DNA from: RHKX01 sp963823275
GTDB taxonomy: Bacteria; Actinomycetota; Thermoleophilia; Solirubrobacterales; 70-9
NCBI GenBank assembly: GCA_963823275.1
Contig: CAWGKW010000002.1
Coordinates: 620,001 to 684,000, forward strand
Reading direction: 5' to 3'
Length of the DNA stretch: 64,000 bases
A program made the position numbers and the translations under genes. The notes under the pieces were generated by a model. The model saw only the letters and a program-made list of their open reading frames with translations, did no database searches and was not told the origin of the DNA. Below, one piece after another: positions 48,035 through 55,874 of this stretch. Within the stretch, counting starts at the first letter, position 1; each line of letters starts with the position of its first letter.

Positions 48035-49000
48035 ATGGCTGGAGAACTGCTAAACCGACCCTGTGGCGGCCAGTTCGAGAGCATTCTCGAGGCGATCGGG
48101 AACACGCCGTTGGTCGAGCTCCAGCGCTTCTCGCCGCGCCCGGAGGTTCGCGTCTTCGCCAAGCTCGAGGGCCGCAATCCGACCGGCTCGGTCAAGGACC
48201 GCGTCGCCAAGGCGATGATCGACCGGGCCGAGTCCGAGGGCCTGATCGCGCCGGGGCAGACGATCCTCGAGCCCACGTCGGGTAACACCGGAATCGCGCT
48301 CGCGATGATCTGCCGGCGCAAGGGCTACTCGATGAAGGCCGTGATGCCCGACAACGTCACGGTGGAGCGATCGCAGTTGCTGAGGATGTACGGGGCCGAG
48401 ATCGTCTACTCGGAGGGTCCGAAGGGCTCCAACGGAGCCGTCGAGATGGCCCTCGACATGGCCGAGGAGGACCCCTCCTATTACATGCCCTACCAGTACG
48501 GCAACGACGCCAACCCCCTCGCCCACTACAACGGCACGGGTCTCGAGATCCTCGAGGAGCTCGAAGACGTCGCCGCGTTCGTCGGTGGTCTCGGCACCGG
48601 TGGCACTCTGATGGGCGTCGGCCGGCGCTTGAAGGAGCACAACCCCGAGACCAAGATCGTCGCCTCCGAGCCGATGCAGGGTGAGCTCGTCGATGGGCTC
48701 CGCTCCCTCGACGACGGCTTCATCCCGCCGATCATCGACCTCTCGGTTCTCGATCGAAAGATCATGGTCTCCAACCGCGACTCCATCATCTGGACCCAGA
48801 AGCTGCTGCGCGAGGAGGGCATCTTCGCCGGCGTCAGCGCCGGAGCGGTCGCTTACGTCGCCGACCGAATCGCGGGTGAGCTCGACGAGGGCAACGTCGT
48901 CTTCCTGATCCCCGACGACGGCTGGAAGTACCTGTCGTCGGGCGTCTACACGACTGACGTCGACGCGATCGACGGCCTCGATACCACCAACTGGTGGTAG
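48035..49000 (+). CDS. cysM: O-phosphoserine sulfhydrylase-type cysteine synthase
   Basis: PLP enzyme of 321 residues that makes cysteine from O-phosphoserine (or O-acetylserine) with sulfur from thiocarboxylated CysO. PLP lysine lies in NPTGSVKDRVA, phosphate loop EPTSGNTGIALA, and GGLGTGGTLMGVGRRL later. The C-terminus (VVFLIPDDGWKYLSSGVYT) resembles Mycobacterium CysM, which carries a flexible active-site C-terminal tail. The family separates CysM from CysK by these features, so the CysO route is favoured. The mec gene follows 7 bases downstream. Confidence 0.9.
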   Translation: MAGELLNRPCGGQFESILEAIGNTPLVELQRFSPRPEVRVFAKLEGRNPTGSVKDRVAKAMIDRAESEGLIAPGQTILEPTSGNTGIALAMICRRKGYSMKAVMPDNVTVERSQLLRMYGAEIVYSEGPKGSNGAVEMALDMAEEDPSYYMPYQYGNDANPLAHYNGTGLEILEELEDVAAFVGGLGTGGTLMGVGRRLKEHNPETKIVASEPMQGELVDGLRSLDDGFIPPIIDLSVLDRKIMVSNRDSIIWTQKLLREEGIFAGVSAGAVAYVADRIAGELDEGNVVFLIPDDGWKYLSSGVYTTDVDAIDGLDTTNWW

Positions 49001-49007
49001 CGCTCCC

Positions 49008-49406
49008 GTGCGCATCGCCCGAGCACTGATCGACGAGATCGTCGCCCACTCGCGCGAGGATCTGCCCAACGAGTGCTGCGGGCTGATCGGTGGCGACGCG
49101 GGGGAGATGACCTCGGTCCACAGAGCCCGGAACGCCGCCGCGACCTGGCTACGTTACGAGGTCCATCCCAGCGACCAGATCCGGATCATGGATCGGATCG
49201 AGGCGGGCGGGGAGGAGATGGTCGGGATCTACCACTCGCACACCAAGAGCGAGGCCTATCCCTCGCAGACCGACATCAACCTGGCGGCCAACTGGCCCGG
49301 TGTGATCTGGTTGATCTGTTCACTGGAGGATCACGACAACCCGGTCGTACGGGCGTTCAGGATCGACGAGGACAGGATCGAGGAGGTCGATCTAGACGTC
49401 GGCTGA
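49008..49406 (+). CDS. mec: Mec-like JAMM metalloprotease (M67 family)
   Basis: A 132-residue zinc protease that in Mycobacterium removes the new cysteine from the CysO-cysteine adduct. The JAMM set is complete: Glu in LPNECCGLIGG, HSHT then PSQTD in GIYHSHTKSEAYPSQTDIN (His-X-His-X10-Asp). GTG start at 49008, coupled to cysM. It may also trim the SRPSI tail of the CysO-like protein, as JAMM proteases do with extended carriers; that second role is inference. Confidence 0.9.
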   Translation: MRIARALIDEIVAHSREDLPNECCGLIGGDAGEMTSVHRARNAAATWLRYEVHPSDQIRIMDRIEAGGEEMVGIYHSHTKSEAYPSQTDINLAANWPGVIWLICSLEDHDNPVVRAFRIDEDRIEEVDLDVG

Positions 49407-49434
49407 TCGCACGCTCGTCTGTCGCGGTTGCGGA

Positions 49435-49896
49435 TTGGCCCATGCGGAGGGGGAGCGGTTCTGCGAGGGCTGCGGAATGGTGCTGACCCAGGCGGGTCCC
49501 GCCGAGGCGGGGCCGGTCGACGAGCGCACCGAGCGGGCTCGAAAGATCCAGCCCCGCTTTGCGCGCGGCGAGGTTCACCGGGTGGCGGTCGGGCTCAACC
49601 TCGCCGAGGCCGAGCTGATCCAGGGGATCCTGCTGGAGGAGGGCATCCCAAGCATCCTCCGTCGCTCCGGCGGCTTCGACGTTCCCGACTTCCTCGCTGC
49701 GGGTCCTCGCGACGTGATGGTGCCCGCCTCCGGGGTGGAAACCGCGCGTGAGCTGCTGGCCTTTGATGACCAGCCCCTGATCGAGCGTGAGCAGGACGGC
49801 TTCCGACGGATGGCATTCCGGCTGGCGGCGGCGATGCTCGTCTGCCTACTCGCCTTCGGAGCACTCGCCACCCTGATCTGGGCGCTCATCCATTGA
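49435..49896 (+). CDS. Zinc-ribbon + DUF2007 protein with C-terminal membrane helix
   Basis: 153 residues counted from TTG 49435. FCEGCGM is the second half of a zinc ribbon; the first half (CRGCG) is encoded at 49420-49434, upstream of the only usable TTG in frame, so the true start is unclear. Residues 45-105 (LNLAEAELIQGILLEEGIPS, then GPRDVMVPASGVETARELL) are DUF2007, a putative signal-transducing domain. A helix near 128-150 (LAAAMLVCLLAFGALATLIW) anchors it. It follows mec closely and overlaps the end of the convergent gene by 11 bases. Confidence 0.75.
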   Translation: MAHAEGERFCEGCGMVLTQAGPAEAGPVDERTERARKIQPRFARGEVHRVAVGLNLAEAELIQGILLEEGIPSILRRSGGFDVPDFLAAGPRDVMVPASGVETARELLAFDDQPLIEREQDGFRRMAFRLAAAMLVCLLAFGALATLIWALIH

Positions 49897-50692
49897 GCGG
49901 AGGAACGCCGGGGATGCCGTGGGAATCGTCGTAGGCGCTCGGCGAGACTCCCGAGGCGAGCTCGTGGATATGGTCGATCCAGGTCGGCTCGATATCTCGC
50001 ATGCGGGCACCGAACGCCGTCTCGAGGGCCGTTACGGGGCCGCTCTTCGGAAGCCGGGTCACGAGCAGATCGCAGGCGTGCCGGCCGACTTCGCGGTCGA
50101 GCAGGTCGAAGATGCTGCCGCCGAGGATCATCGCGTCGCGAGCCGACGGCGGGAACGAGGGGTCACCGCCCTCGTTGAGGCGGCGCAGCACGGCCGGCCG
50201 GAAGCTCGAGTACTGACCGGCGTAGTACTGGGCGCCACCCTCGATCAGCCAGGCCCAACGGAGGTATCTGGCGAATGGCCGGGGGCCCCAGGGGGGCGGG
50301 ATCCGCGGGTTGTTGGCGGCCAGCACGAGTTGGGCGTAGAGCCGCTCCGCCGTTCCCATCAGAGCTCGCAGGGAGTCGGGTCCGCCGGCTCGGCGCTCGA
50401 GGGCGCTGTCGGTGAGCGTGTGGAGCTCGCTCCGGGTCGCCCAGCCCGCCAGGTAGCGCCTTCCTGCCGGCGCCGCCGCCAGCCGGGCCGCGGGCAGGAA
50501 CGGATGTGCCGCCGAGAGCCAGGCTGAGCTTGGGTGGAGGATCACCGTCACGCCTCCCGGCGCGTGCTCGAAGCGATCCTCGAGCTTCAGTCGCAGATCC
50601 TCGAGCCGATCGAGGGTCCGCTCGGCGCATTCCTCATCGCCCTCTTCGAATCGGGCCGTGAAGCTGAGCGAATCGGTTTCCGTCCAGGGCAC
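49886..50692 (-). CDS. Hypothetical protein, peptidase MA-like without the HEXXH motif
   Basis: 268 residues, no signal peptide. YLRWAWLIEGGAQYYAGQYS near residue 145-165 recalls the second helix of gluzincin (peptidase MA) proteins, where a glutamate follows a WLxEG pattern, but no HEXXH helix is visible before it. Other blocks: FEEGDEECAERTLDRLEDLR and GGSIFDLLDREVGRHACDLL. Function unknown; possibly an inactive relative. Overlaps the DUF2007 gene end by 11 bases. Confidence 0.65.
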   Translation of the reverse strand: MPWTETDSLSFTARFEEGDEECAERTLDRLEDLRLKLEDRFEHAPGGVTVILHPSSAWLSAAHPFLPAARLAAAPAGRRYLAGWATRSELHTLTDSALERRAGGPDSLRALMGTAERLYAQLVLAANNPRIPPPWGPRPFARYLRWAWLIEGGAQYYAGQYSSFRPAVLRRLNEGGDPSFPPSARDAMILGGSIFDLLDREVGRHACDLLVTRLPKSGPVTALETAFGARMRDIEPTWIDHIHELASGVSPSAYDDSHGIPGVPPLNG

Positions 50693-50862
50693 GCATCTGA
50701 GGGTAGAGCGGGGGGTGGCTCGGCAGCGCCGGGGGCGTCAGCGTTGGGTGCGGCCTGTCGAGGGACGCCGGCGTTGGGTGAGAGTCGGTTTGGCTGGGGA
50801 GGGAAGGACCTGCACTCCGGGCCACCGTTCACCCGCCTGCCGAGGGCCCAAATGAACCCGAT

Positions 50863-50899
50863 TGGCAGCGAACGGCGCTCATAGCGCCGCTATCTGCCA
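50863..50899 (-). terminator. Nested hairpin downstream of the DUF1802 gene
   Basis: TGGCAG pairs with CTGCCA around a second perfect stem CGGCGCT/AGCGCCG with a 3-base loop. It is 24 bases past the DUF1802 stop on the minus strand. The interval 50693-50923 otherwise shows no gene; it contains GCGTTGGGTG twice. Confidence 0.5.
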
Positions 50900-50923
50900 G
50901 TCGTCGGCCTCCCTCGGGGCGAT

Positions 50924-51559
50924 TTACGCCAGGGCGGGCTCGGGCTCGGCGGCGCCGCAGGTCGTACGGATCGCAGCCGCGGCCCGTTCGAACTCGTCGT
51001 CGGCCATCACCGGGACTCCCTCGAAGGGAAGATCGCGATCGATCTCAACCCAGGAGTGGCAGCCGATGTGCTCGTCACGGACGCGGACCGTCACCGGTCG
51101 CGGGATCCGATGGACCTTGAGCAGGAGCACGTGCAGCGGATGGGTGCGCTTCCAGCGCAGCCGCTTGCGGGCGTAGTCCTGGGTCCACACGTGGTAGGGA
51201 CTGAGCGCGTCGACGATGCGGGGATCGTCGGTGGTGAAGTGATCGGCAACCTCGGCCCAGGCGCGAATTCGGACGCGGTCGGGCTGTGGGATTCCACCGT
51301 CCTGGAGCAGCGCGCGCGGCGGTGGCTCCTCCTCCGGCCAGACGCCCTCCTCGAGGGCGCGTCGAAGCTCGGGGTGATGTGATTCGCGGACCAGGTCGTT
51401 GCGCTGATGGTCGAACGTCGGGTAGAGGAAGAAGCGCTCGTGTTCGAGCTCGAAGTGCTTGTTGTCCTCGCGGATACCACCCTTGCGGAGGGTGACGAGC
51501 TGCTCGCCCTCGGCTAGGGCGCGCACAGTGACTGACCATTCCTTGAAAGCAATTGGCAT
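50924..51559 (-). CDS. DUF1802 family protein
   Basis: A 211-residue cytosolic protein. The start PIAFKEWSVTVRALAEGEQL and LRKGGIREDNKHFELEHERF are the family signature, and the middle LYPTFDHQRNDLVRESHHPE completes it. ATG 51559 begins this signature; upstream residues are spurious. No biochemical role is known. Independent of the hydantoinase genes by orientation of promoters, but on the same strand, 184 bases downstream of hyuB. Confidence 0.82.
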   Translation of the reverse strand: MPIAFKEWSVTVRALAEGEQLVTLRKGGIREDNKHFELEHERFFLYPTFDHQRNDLVRESHHPELRRALEEGVWPEEEPPPRALLQDGGIPQPDRVRIRAWAEVADHFTTDDPRIVDALSPYHVWTQDYARKRLRWKRTHPLHVLLLKVHRIPRPVTVRVRDEHIGCHSWVEIDRDLPFEGVPVMADDEFERAAAAIRTTCGAAEPEPALA

Positions 51560-51743
51560 GGGTGATACGTCCGGGGTCGGGGTTTCAGGCGGGGTTCGCA
51601 TGTCTCGGACGAGGGCGACCAAGCCGGGGCCGCAGTGGGGCCCGTCGGAGGGCCGCGAGTCTAGGGCAGATGAGTCCCAACGGCAAATTAGTGGCGACTC
51701 GCACATACTCTTGCAGCCGGTCTTTCGAGGTGGCCCAGCCCGA

Positions 51744-53291
51744 TTACGGTCCGCCCGGGCCGAAGCCGCCGCCGCCGGGGGTCTCGATCTTGAGCACGTC
51801 TCCGACCTCCAGCGTCCCCTCGCATTTCGCCGGCAGCGGCTCACCATTGAGGCTGTTGAGCCCGGGATCGCCGTCGGCCCCGCCCTCACGGCCTCGCGGG
51901 CCGACGTCTCGTCGCTCGGTGATCAGCGAGAACCGCATCGGTGCCAGCGCCTCGATCTGCCGCACGATCCCGTCGCCCCCGCGCATCGAGCCGGAGCCGC
52001 CGCTGCCGCGACGGATCGCGAGCTCCCTGATCCGAACGGGGATGTCCCCCTCTAGTGCCTCGATCGGGGTGTTGAGCGTGTTCGACATCGCGACGTGAAC
52101 GCCGCTGGGGCCGGGGGCGTCCCGGCAGGCGCCCTGGCCACCGCCGATCGTTTCGTAGTAGGTGAATTCCTCCACGCCGTCTCCGCCCCCGGAGAGGGTC
52201 AGGTTGTTCATCGTGCCCTGGCCCTGGGACGGCCCGTCGGCCACCTCGGCCAGCGCCGCAAAGACGAGATCGGCCACGCGGCTCGAGGTCTCGACGTTGC
52301 CGGCAACCACCGCGGCACCCGGTCGAGCGTTCAGCACGCTGCCGGGAGGGGCCGAGATGGCGACGGGTCGGAACGCTCCCGCCGACGCCGGAGCATCCGG
52401 GTCGGTCAACGTGCGAACGACGAACAGGGTTGCGGCCCGGGTGACTGGCATCGGGCAGTTCAGGTTGCCATCGACCTGGGGCGCCGATCCGGCGAAGTCG
52501 ACCCGCATCTCCTCGCCCCTGATTTCGACCGACACCCGAAGCGGGATCTCCGAACCATCCGCGGCAGCGAGCGCGTCGACGGCTTGGTAGGTGCCGTCCG
52601 CGAGCGTCGCGATCGCGGATCGGCTGCGTCGCTCGGCGTGGTCGAGGACGGCGGCCATCCCGGCCACCAGCGGAGCGAGGCCGTCCCGTGCGGCCAGCTC
52701 GCCGATGCGCCGTTCGCCGAGCAGGTTCGCCGCCCGCTGCGCTCGCAGGTCCGCGAGGCGTTGGTCTGGCCGGCGCATCCTCCGGGCCAGCCGGGCGAGG
52801 CCGTCCTCGTCGATCCGCTGCGGCTCGATCACGATCCCCTCGTCGGTCAGCCGGCGCGAGGCAGCCGGCATGCCCCCGGGGGTCGGGCCGCCGACGTCGG
52901 CGTGATGGGCGCGGCTCGCCGTCCATCCGATCAGGCCTCCATCGATGACGATCGGGGAGATCAGCGTGATGTCGGGAAGATGCGTACCGCCCTTGAACGG
53001 GTCGTTGAGGATCCAGAGATCGCCGGTCGAAATCGGACGGGTTTCGCGTCGTGCGAGGTCGGCCGCCGCCTCCACCGCCGCCGGCATCGATCCGAGGTGA
53101 ACCGGGATGTGCTCGGCCTGCATCACGAGCTCGCCGCCCGCGTCGAACAACGCGGTCGAGCAGTCCCGGCGCTCCTTGATGTTGGGAGAGTGCGCCGCCC
53201 GGACGAGCACCGCGCCCATCTCGTCGCAGATCGCGCGGAGGCGGCCGCTCAGGACCTGCAGTCCGATCGGATCGATGTCCGGCCCGCTCAC
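51744..53291 (-). CDS. Hydantoinase/oxoprolinase B subunit
   Basis: A 515-residue HyuB-type subunit for ATP-linked opening of a cyclic amide (hydantoin, oxoproline) or, in some families, carboxylation of a ketone. Blocks: LVRAAHSPNIKERRDCSTAL, GDLWILNDPFKGGTHLPDIT, RAHHADVGGPTPGGMP, YETIGGGQGACRDAPGPSGV, MSNTLNTPIEALE and the C-terminal ETPGGGGFGPGGP. GTG 53291 overlaps the hyuA stop (GTGA), so the two subunits are coupled. The longer frame back to 54419 runs through hyuA and is rejected. Substrate not predictable. Confidence 0.92.
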   Translation of the reverse strand: MSGPDIDPIGLQVLSGRLRAICDEMGAVLVRAAHSPNIKERRDCSTALFDAGGELVMQAEHIPVHLGSMPAAVEAAADLARRETRPISTGDLWILNDPFKGGTHLPDITLISPIVIDGGLIGWTASRAHHADVGGPTPGGMPAASRRLTDEGIVIEPQRIDEDGLARLARRMRRPDQRLADLRAQRAANLLGERRIGELAARDGLAPLVAGMAAVLDHAERRSRSAIATLADGTYQAVDALAAADGSEIPLRVSVEIRGEEMRVDFAGSAPQVDGNLNCPMPVTRAATLFVVRTLTDPDAPASAGAFRPVAISAPPGSVLNARPGAAVVAGNVETSSRVADLVFAALAEVADGPSQGQGTMNNLTLSGGGDGVEEFTYYETIGGGQGACRDAPGPSGVHVAMSNTLNTPIEALEGDIPVRIRELAIRRGSGGSGSMRGGDGIVRQIEALAPMRFSLITERRDVGPRGREGGADGDPGLNSLNGEPLPAKCEGTLEVGDVLKIETPGGGGFGPGGP

Positions 53292-55285
53292 CGACCGCCA
53301 CCCCGAGCCTGAGCGTCGGTGTGGGCGACGATCGTGCCGTGTCCGTCGACGTTCGCCCGCCACCCCTCCGGGAGCAGGAACGTCGTCTCCGGCAGCTCGA
53401 AGACGCATGGGCCGGCGGCCTCGAAGCCGATCGGGGGCTCTCCCGCGATCACGATGGTTTCCTCCCAGCAGCCGGCGAACCAGGCCTTTCGCCGGGCCAG
53501 CCTCGGCGTGGCGTGGGTTCCGGCCGGAACCTCGACGTCGACCAGGGGCTCCCGGGCTGCGACCCGGACGTTGACCAGCTCGACCGCGCCGTCGCGTTCG
53601 CGGTAGCCGTAGCGACTCTCGTGCTCGGTCGCGAAGCCGTCGGCGAGGTGCGCCGGCTCGGGGGTCAGCGAACCCGCCACCGGCAGCTCGAATGATTGCC
53701 CGCGATAGCGGAGCTCGTAGGTGGCTTCGAGATCCGCGCCGGGGCCCGGGCCGAGAGCCTGGACGATCGACCCCACCTCCGCCTCGATCCGGGCGGCGCT
53801 GAAGTCCGGTCCCGCGAGCATCACGGTCTTGGTGGTGTCTCGCCGGCGGTCGGAGTACACCAGGCCGAGGGCCGAGAGCACGCCGCCCGAGCGTGGGCAG
53901 AGGAGCCGCCCGATGCCGAGGTCGGCTGCAATCGCTGCGGCGTGCAGGGGCCCGGCCCCACCGAACGGCAGCAGGGCGAAGCCGCGAGGGTCGATTCCAC
54001 GCTCCACGGTGACGACGCGCAGTGCCCGGATCATCCCCTGGTTGGCCACCTCGATGATCCCGGCCGCGGTTGCGATCGGGTCGAGCCCCAGATCGTCGGC
54101 AAGACGCGAGACGGCGGCCTCGGCGGCTGCCCGATCGAGCTCGACTCCTCCCGCGAGCCCGCCCTCCGGGTCGAGATACCCGAGCATCAGGTTGGCGTCG
54201 GTCACGGTCGGCTCGTTGCCGCCCTTGCCGTAGCACGCGGGCCCGGGCTCGGCGCCCGCTGACCGCGGCCCGACGCAGAGAGCGCCGCCACCGTCGCGCC
54301 ACGCGATCGAACCGCCGCCCGCTCCGACCGTGTGGACGTCGACCATCGGCAGCTGGATCGGGCGTCCGTCGAACTCGCGTGCATCGGTGCGCCCTACTCG
54401 GCCTCCCTCGACCACGCACACGTCGCAGGACGTCCCGCCCATGTCGAGGCCCAATGCGTTTCCGTCCCCGCTCGCGAGGGCGAGCTTGCCGGCGCCGACC
54501 GCGCCTCCCGCCGGCCCGCTGAGGACGCTCCAGGCGCCACCTCCGGCGGCCTCCGAAGAGCTCGCGACGCCGCCTGAGGACTGCATGATCAGGGGCTCGG
54601 GTACGCCCACCACCGCGCAGCGGGATCGGAGCCGCCCCAGGTAGCCGGCAAGCAGGGGGGACAGGTAGGCGTCGAGCACGGTGGTCGCGCAGCGCTCGTA
54701 CTCACGGAACTGCGGGAGGACCTCCGAGGACACGGAGACGTGGAGCTCGGGATAACGGGCACGCAGGGCCGAGGCGAGGCGGCGCTCGTGGGCTGGGTCG
54801 AGAAACGAGAACAACAGGCAGATCGCAACCGACTCCGGCTCGAGGCCGCCGACCTCGGCGACGACGCGATCGACCTCGTCCTCGGTCAGGCGTTCGCTGA
54901 CGCCGTCGGGGCCGATCCGCTCGCGCGCGCCGATCCGGAGCCGGGGCGGAGCGAGGGGGGCCGGCCGGTCGTCGCAGGGCCGGTAGAGCGATCGCCGATT
55001 CTGGCGTGCGATCTCGAGGAGGTCGGTGAAGCCCGCCGTCGCGATCAGGGTCGTTTCCGCGCCGCGCCGCTCGAGCAGCGCGTTGGTGCCGACGGTCATC
55101 CCGTGAGCGAGATGGGAGACCTCCGAAGGGGGCGCGGCCGCACGGCCAAGCACGGCTTCGATCGCCCCGACAACCCCGATTGACTGGTCGTCGGGGGTGG
55201 TCGGCGACTTGACCGCATGGACCCGATCGCCGTCCACGAGGACGGCATCGGTGAACGTTCCTCCCACGTCGACTCCGAGCAGCAC
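53288..55285 (-). CDS. Hydantoinase/oxoprolinase A subunit
   Basis: A 665-residue HyuA-type ATPase subunit of the actin-like fold. N-terminal LLGVDVGGTFTDAVLVDGDR, HGMTVGTNALLERRGAETTL, ALGLDMGGTSCDVCVVEGGR (second phosphate loop) and GAGGGSIAWRDGGGALCVGP are all typical. CYGKGGNEPTVTDANLMLGY and FALLPFGGAGPLHAAAIAAD confirm the family. Full length. It acts with the B subunit encoded next on the same strand. Confidence 0.94.
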   Translation of the reverse strand: MLLGVDVGGTFTDAVLVDGDRVHAVKSPTTPDDQSIGVVGAIEAVLGRAAAPPSEVSHLAHGMTVGTNALLERRGAETTLIATAGFTDLLEIARQNRRSLYRPCDDRPAPLAPPRLRIGARERIGPDGVSERLTEDEVDRVVAEVGGLEPESVAICLLFSFLDPAHERRLASALRARYPELHVSVSSEVLPQFREYERCATTVLDAYLSPLLAGYLGRLRSRCAVVGVPEPLIMQSSGGVASSSEAAGGGAWSVLSGPAGGAVGAGKLALASGDGNALGLDMGGTSCDVCVVEGGRVGRTDAREFDGRPIQLPMVDVHTVGAGGGSIAWRDGGGALCVGPRSAGAEPGPACYGKGGNEPTVTDANLMLGYLDPEGGLAGGVELDRAAAEAAVSRLADDLGLDPIATAAGIIEVANQGMIRALRVVTVERGIDPRGFALLPFGGAGPLHAAAIAADLGIGRLLCPRSGGVLSALGLVYSDRRRDTTKTVMLAGPDFSAARIEAEVGSIVQALGPGPGADLEATYELRYRGQSFELPVAGSLTPEPAHLADGFATEHESRYGYRERDGAVELVNVRVAAREPLVDVEVPAGTHATPRLARRKAWFAGCWEETIVIAGEPPIGFEAAGPCVFELPETTFLLPEGWRANVDGHGTIVAHTDAQARGGGR

Positions 55286-55318
55286 ACCGCAATTACAGCG
55301 AGCGAGCGCCGAAGCCGT

Positions 55319-55777
55319 CTACGCGACGAGCTGGAGTTCCTTCCGGCGCTTGTCCACCTGCCGCTGAGGCTCGCCTGCGAGGTCCTCCTCGAGGTGCTTG
55401 TGCGACGGGCAGTAATCCCGCCCCGGCAGCGGCTCCCGCTGGCAGGGGGTACCCCGGCGAGTATGGGCCTTGCACTCGGGCTCGACGATCAGCGCCAGCT
55501 CGTCGGCAGGCGCCTGATCGAGGTAGCGAAGCGCGAGCTTCACGTTGCGGTCCACTACCCGGAGGACGAACTGCTGCTCGTTGATCGGGAAGTGCCCGCG
55601 GATCTCCGAGAAGAGCACCTTGGTCGGCCGGGCGAAGTAACGCCGGTCGCTGAGGAGCCGGCGCATCGCCGCCTCGCAGGCGTCGAGTACATGTTGCTTC
55701 CCGGCGCATCCTGCATCGGTGCTTTCAACGACCCTCGGCGCAAGCTCCCGATAGATCGAACGACTGAATTGGTACAT
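55319..55777 (-). CDS. Hypothetical protein with a C-terminal Cys/His zinc-binding motif
   Basis: 152 residues from ATG 55777 (MYQFSRSIYRELAPRVV). Helical N-terminal two-thirds (CEAAMRRLLSDRRYFARPTK). Residues about 111-132 read CKAHTRRGTPCQREPLPGRD followed by YCPSHKH, a C...C...C..H arrangement seen in small zinc proteins such as DUF5763 families. The first 43 codons of the longer frame look non-coding. Unknown role; DNA or RNA binding is possible. Confidence 0.68.
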   Translation of the reverse strand: MYQFSRSIYRELAPRVVESTDAGCAGKQHVLDACEAAMRRLLSDRRYFARPTKVLFSEIRGHFPINEQQFVLRVVDRNVKLALRYLDQAPADELALIVEPECKAHTRRGTPCQREPLPGRDYCPSHKHLEEDLAGEPQRQVDKRRKELQLVA

Positions 55778-55874
55778 GGGTTGCCCTGAACCTTTCGAGT
55801 CCGTGGTAACCCCCCGCACCCCACAGTGTGACGGATCGCACATGAAGTGCGTGCCGACCGGGGTTAAGTTCGCG

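Noticed and set aside
53292..54419. Extension of hyuB to an 891-residue protein
   Set aside because: It lies in another frame of the clear hyuA gene and is Arg-rich shadow sequence; a GTGA overlap gives the real start.
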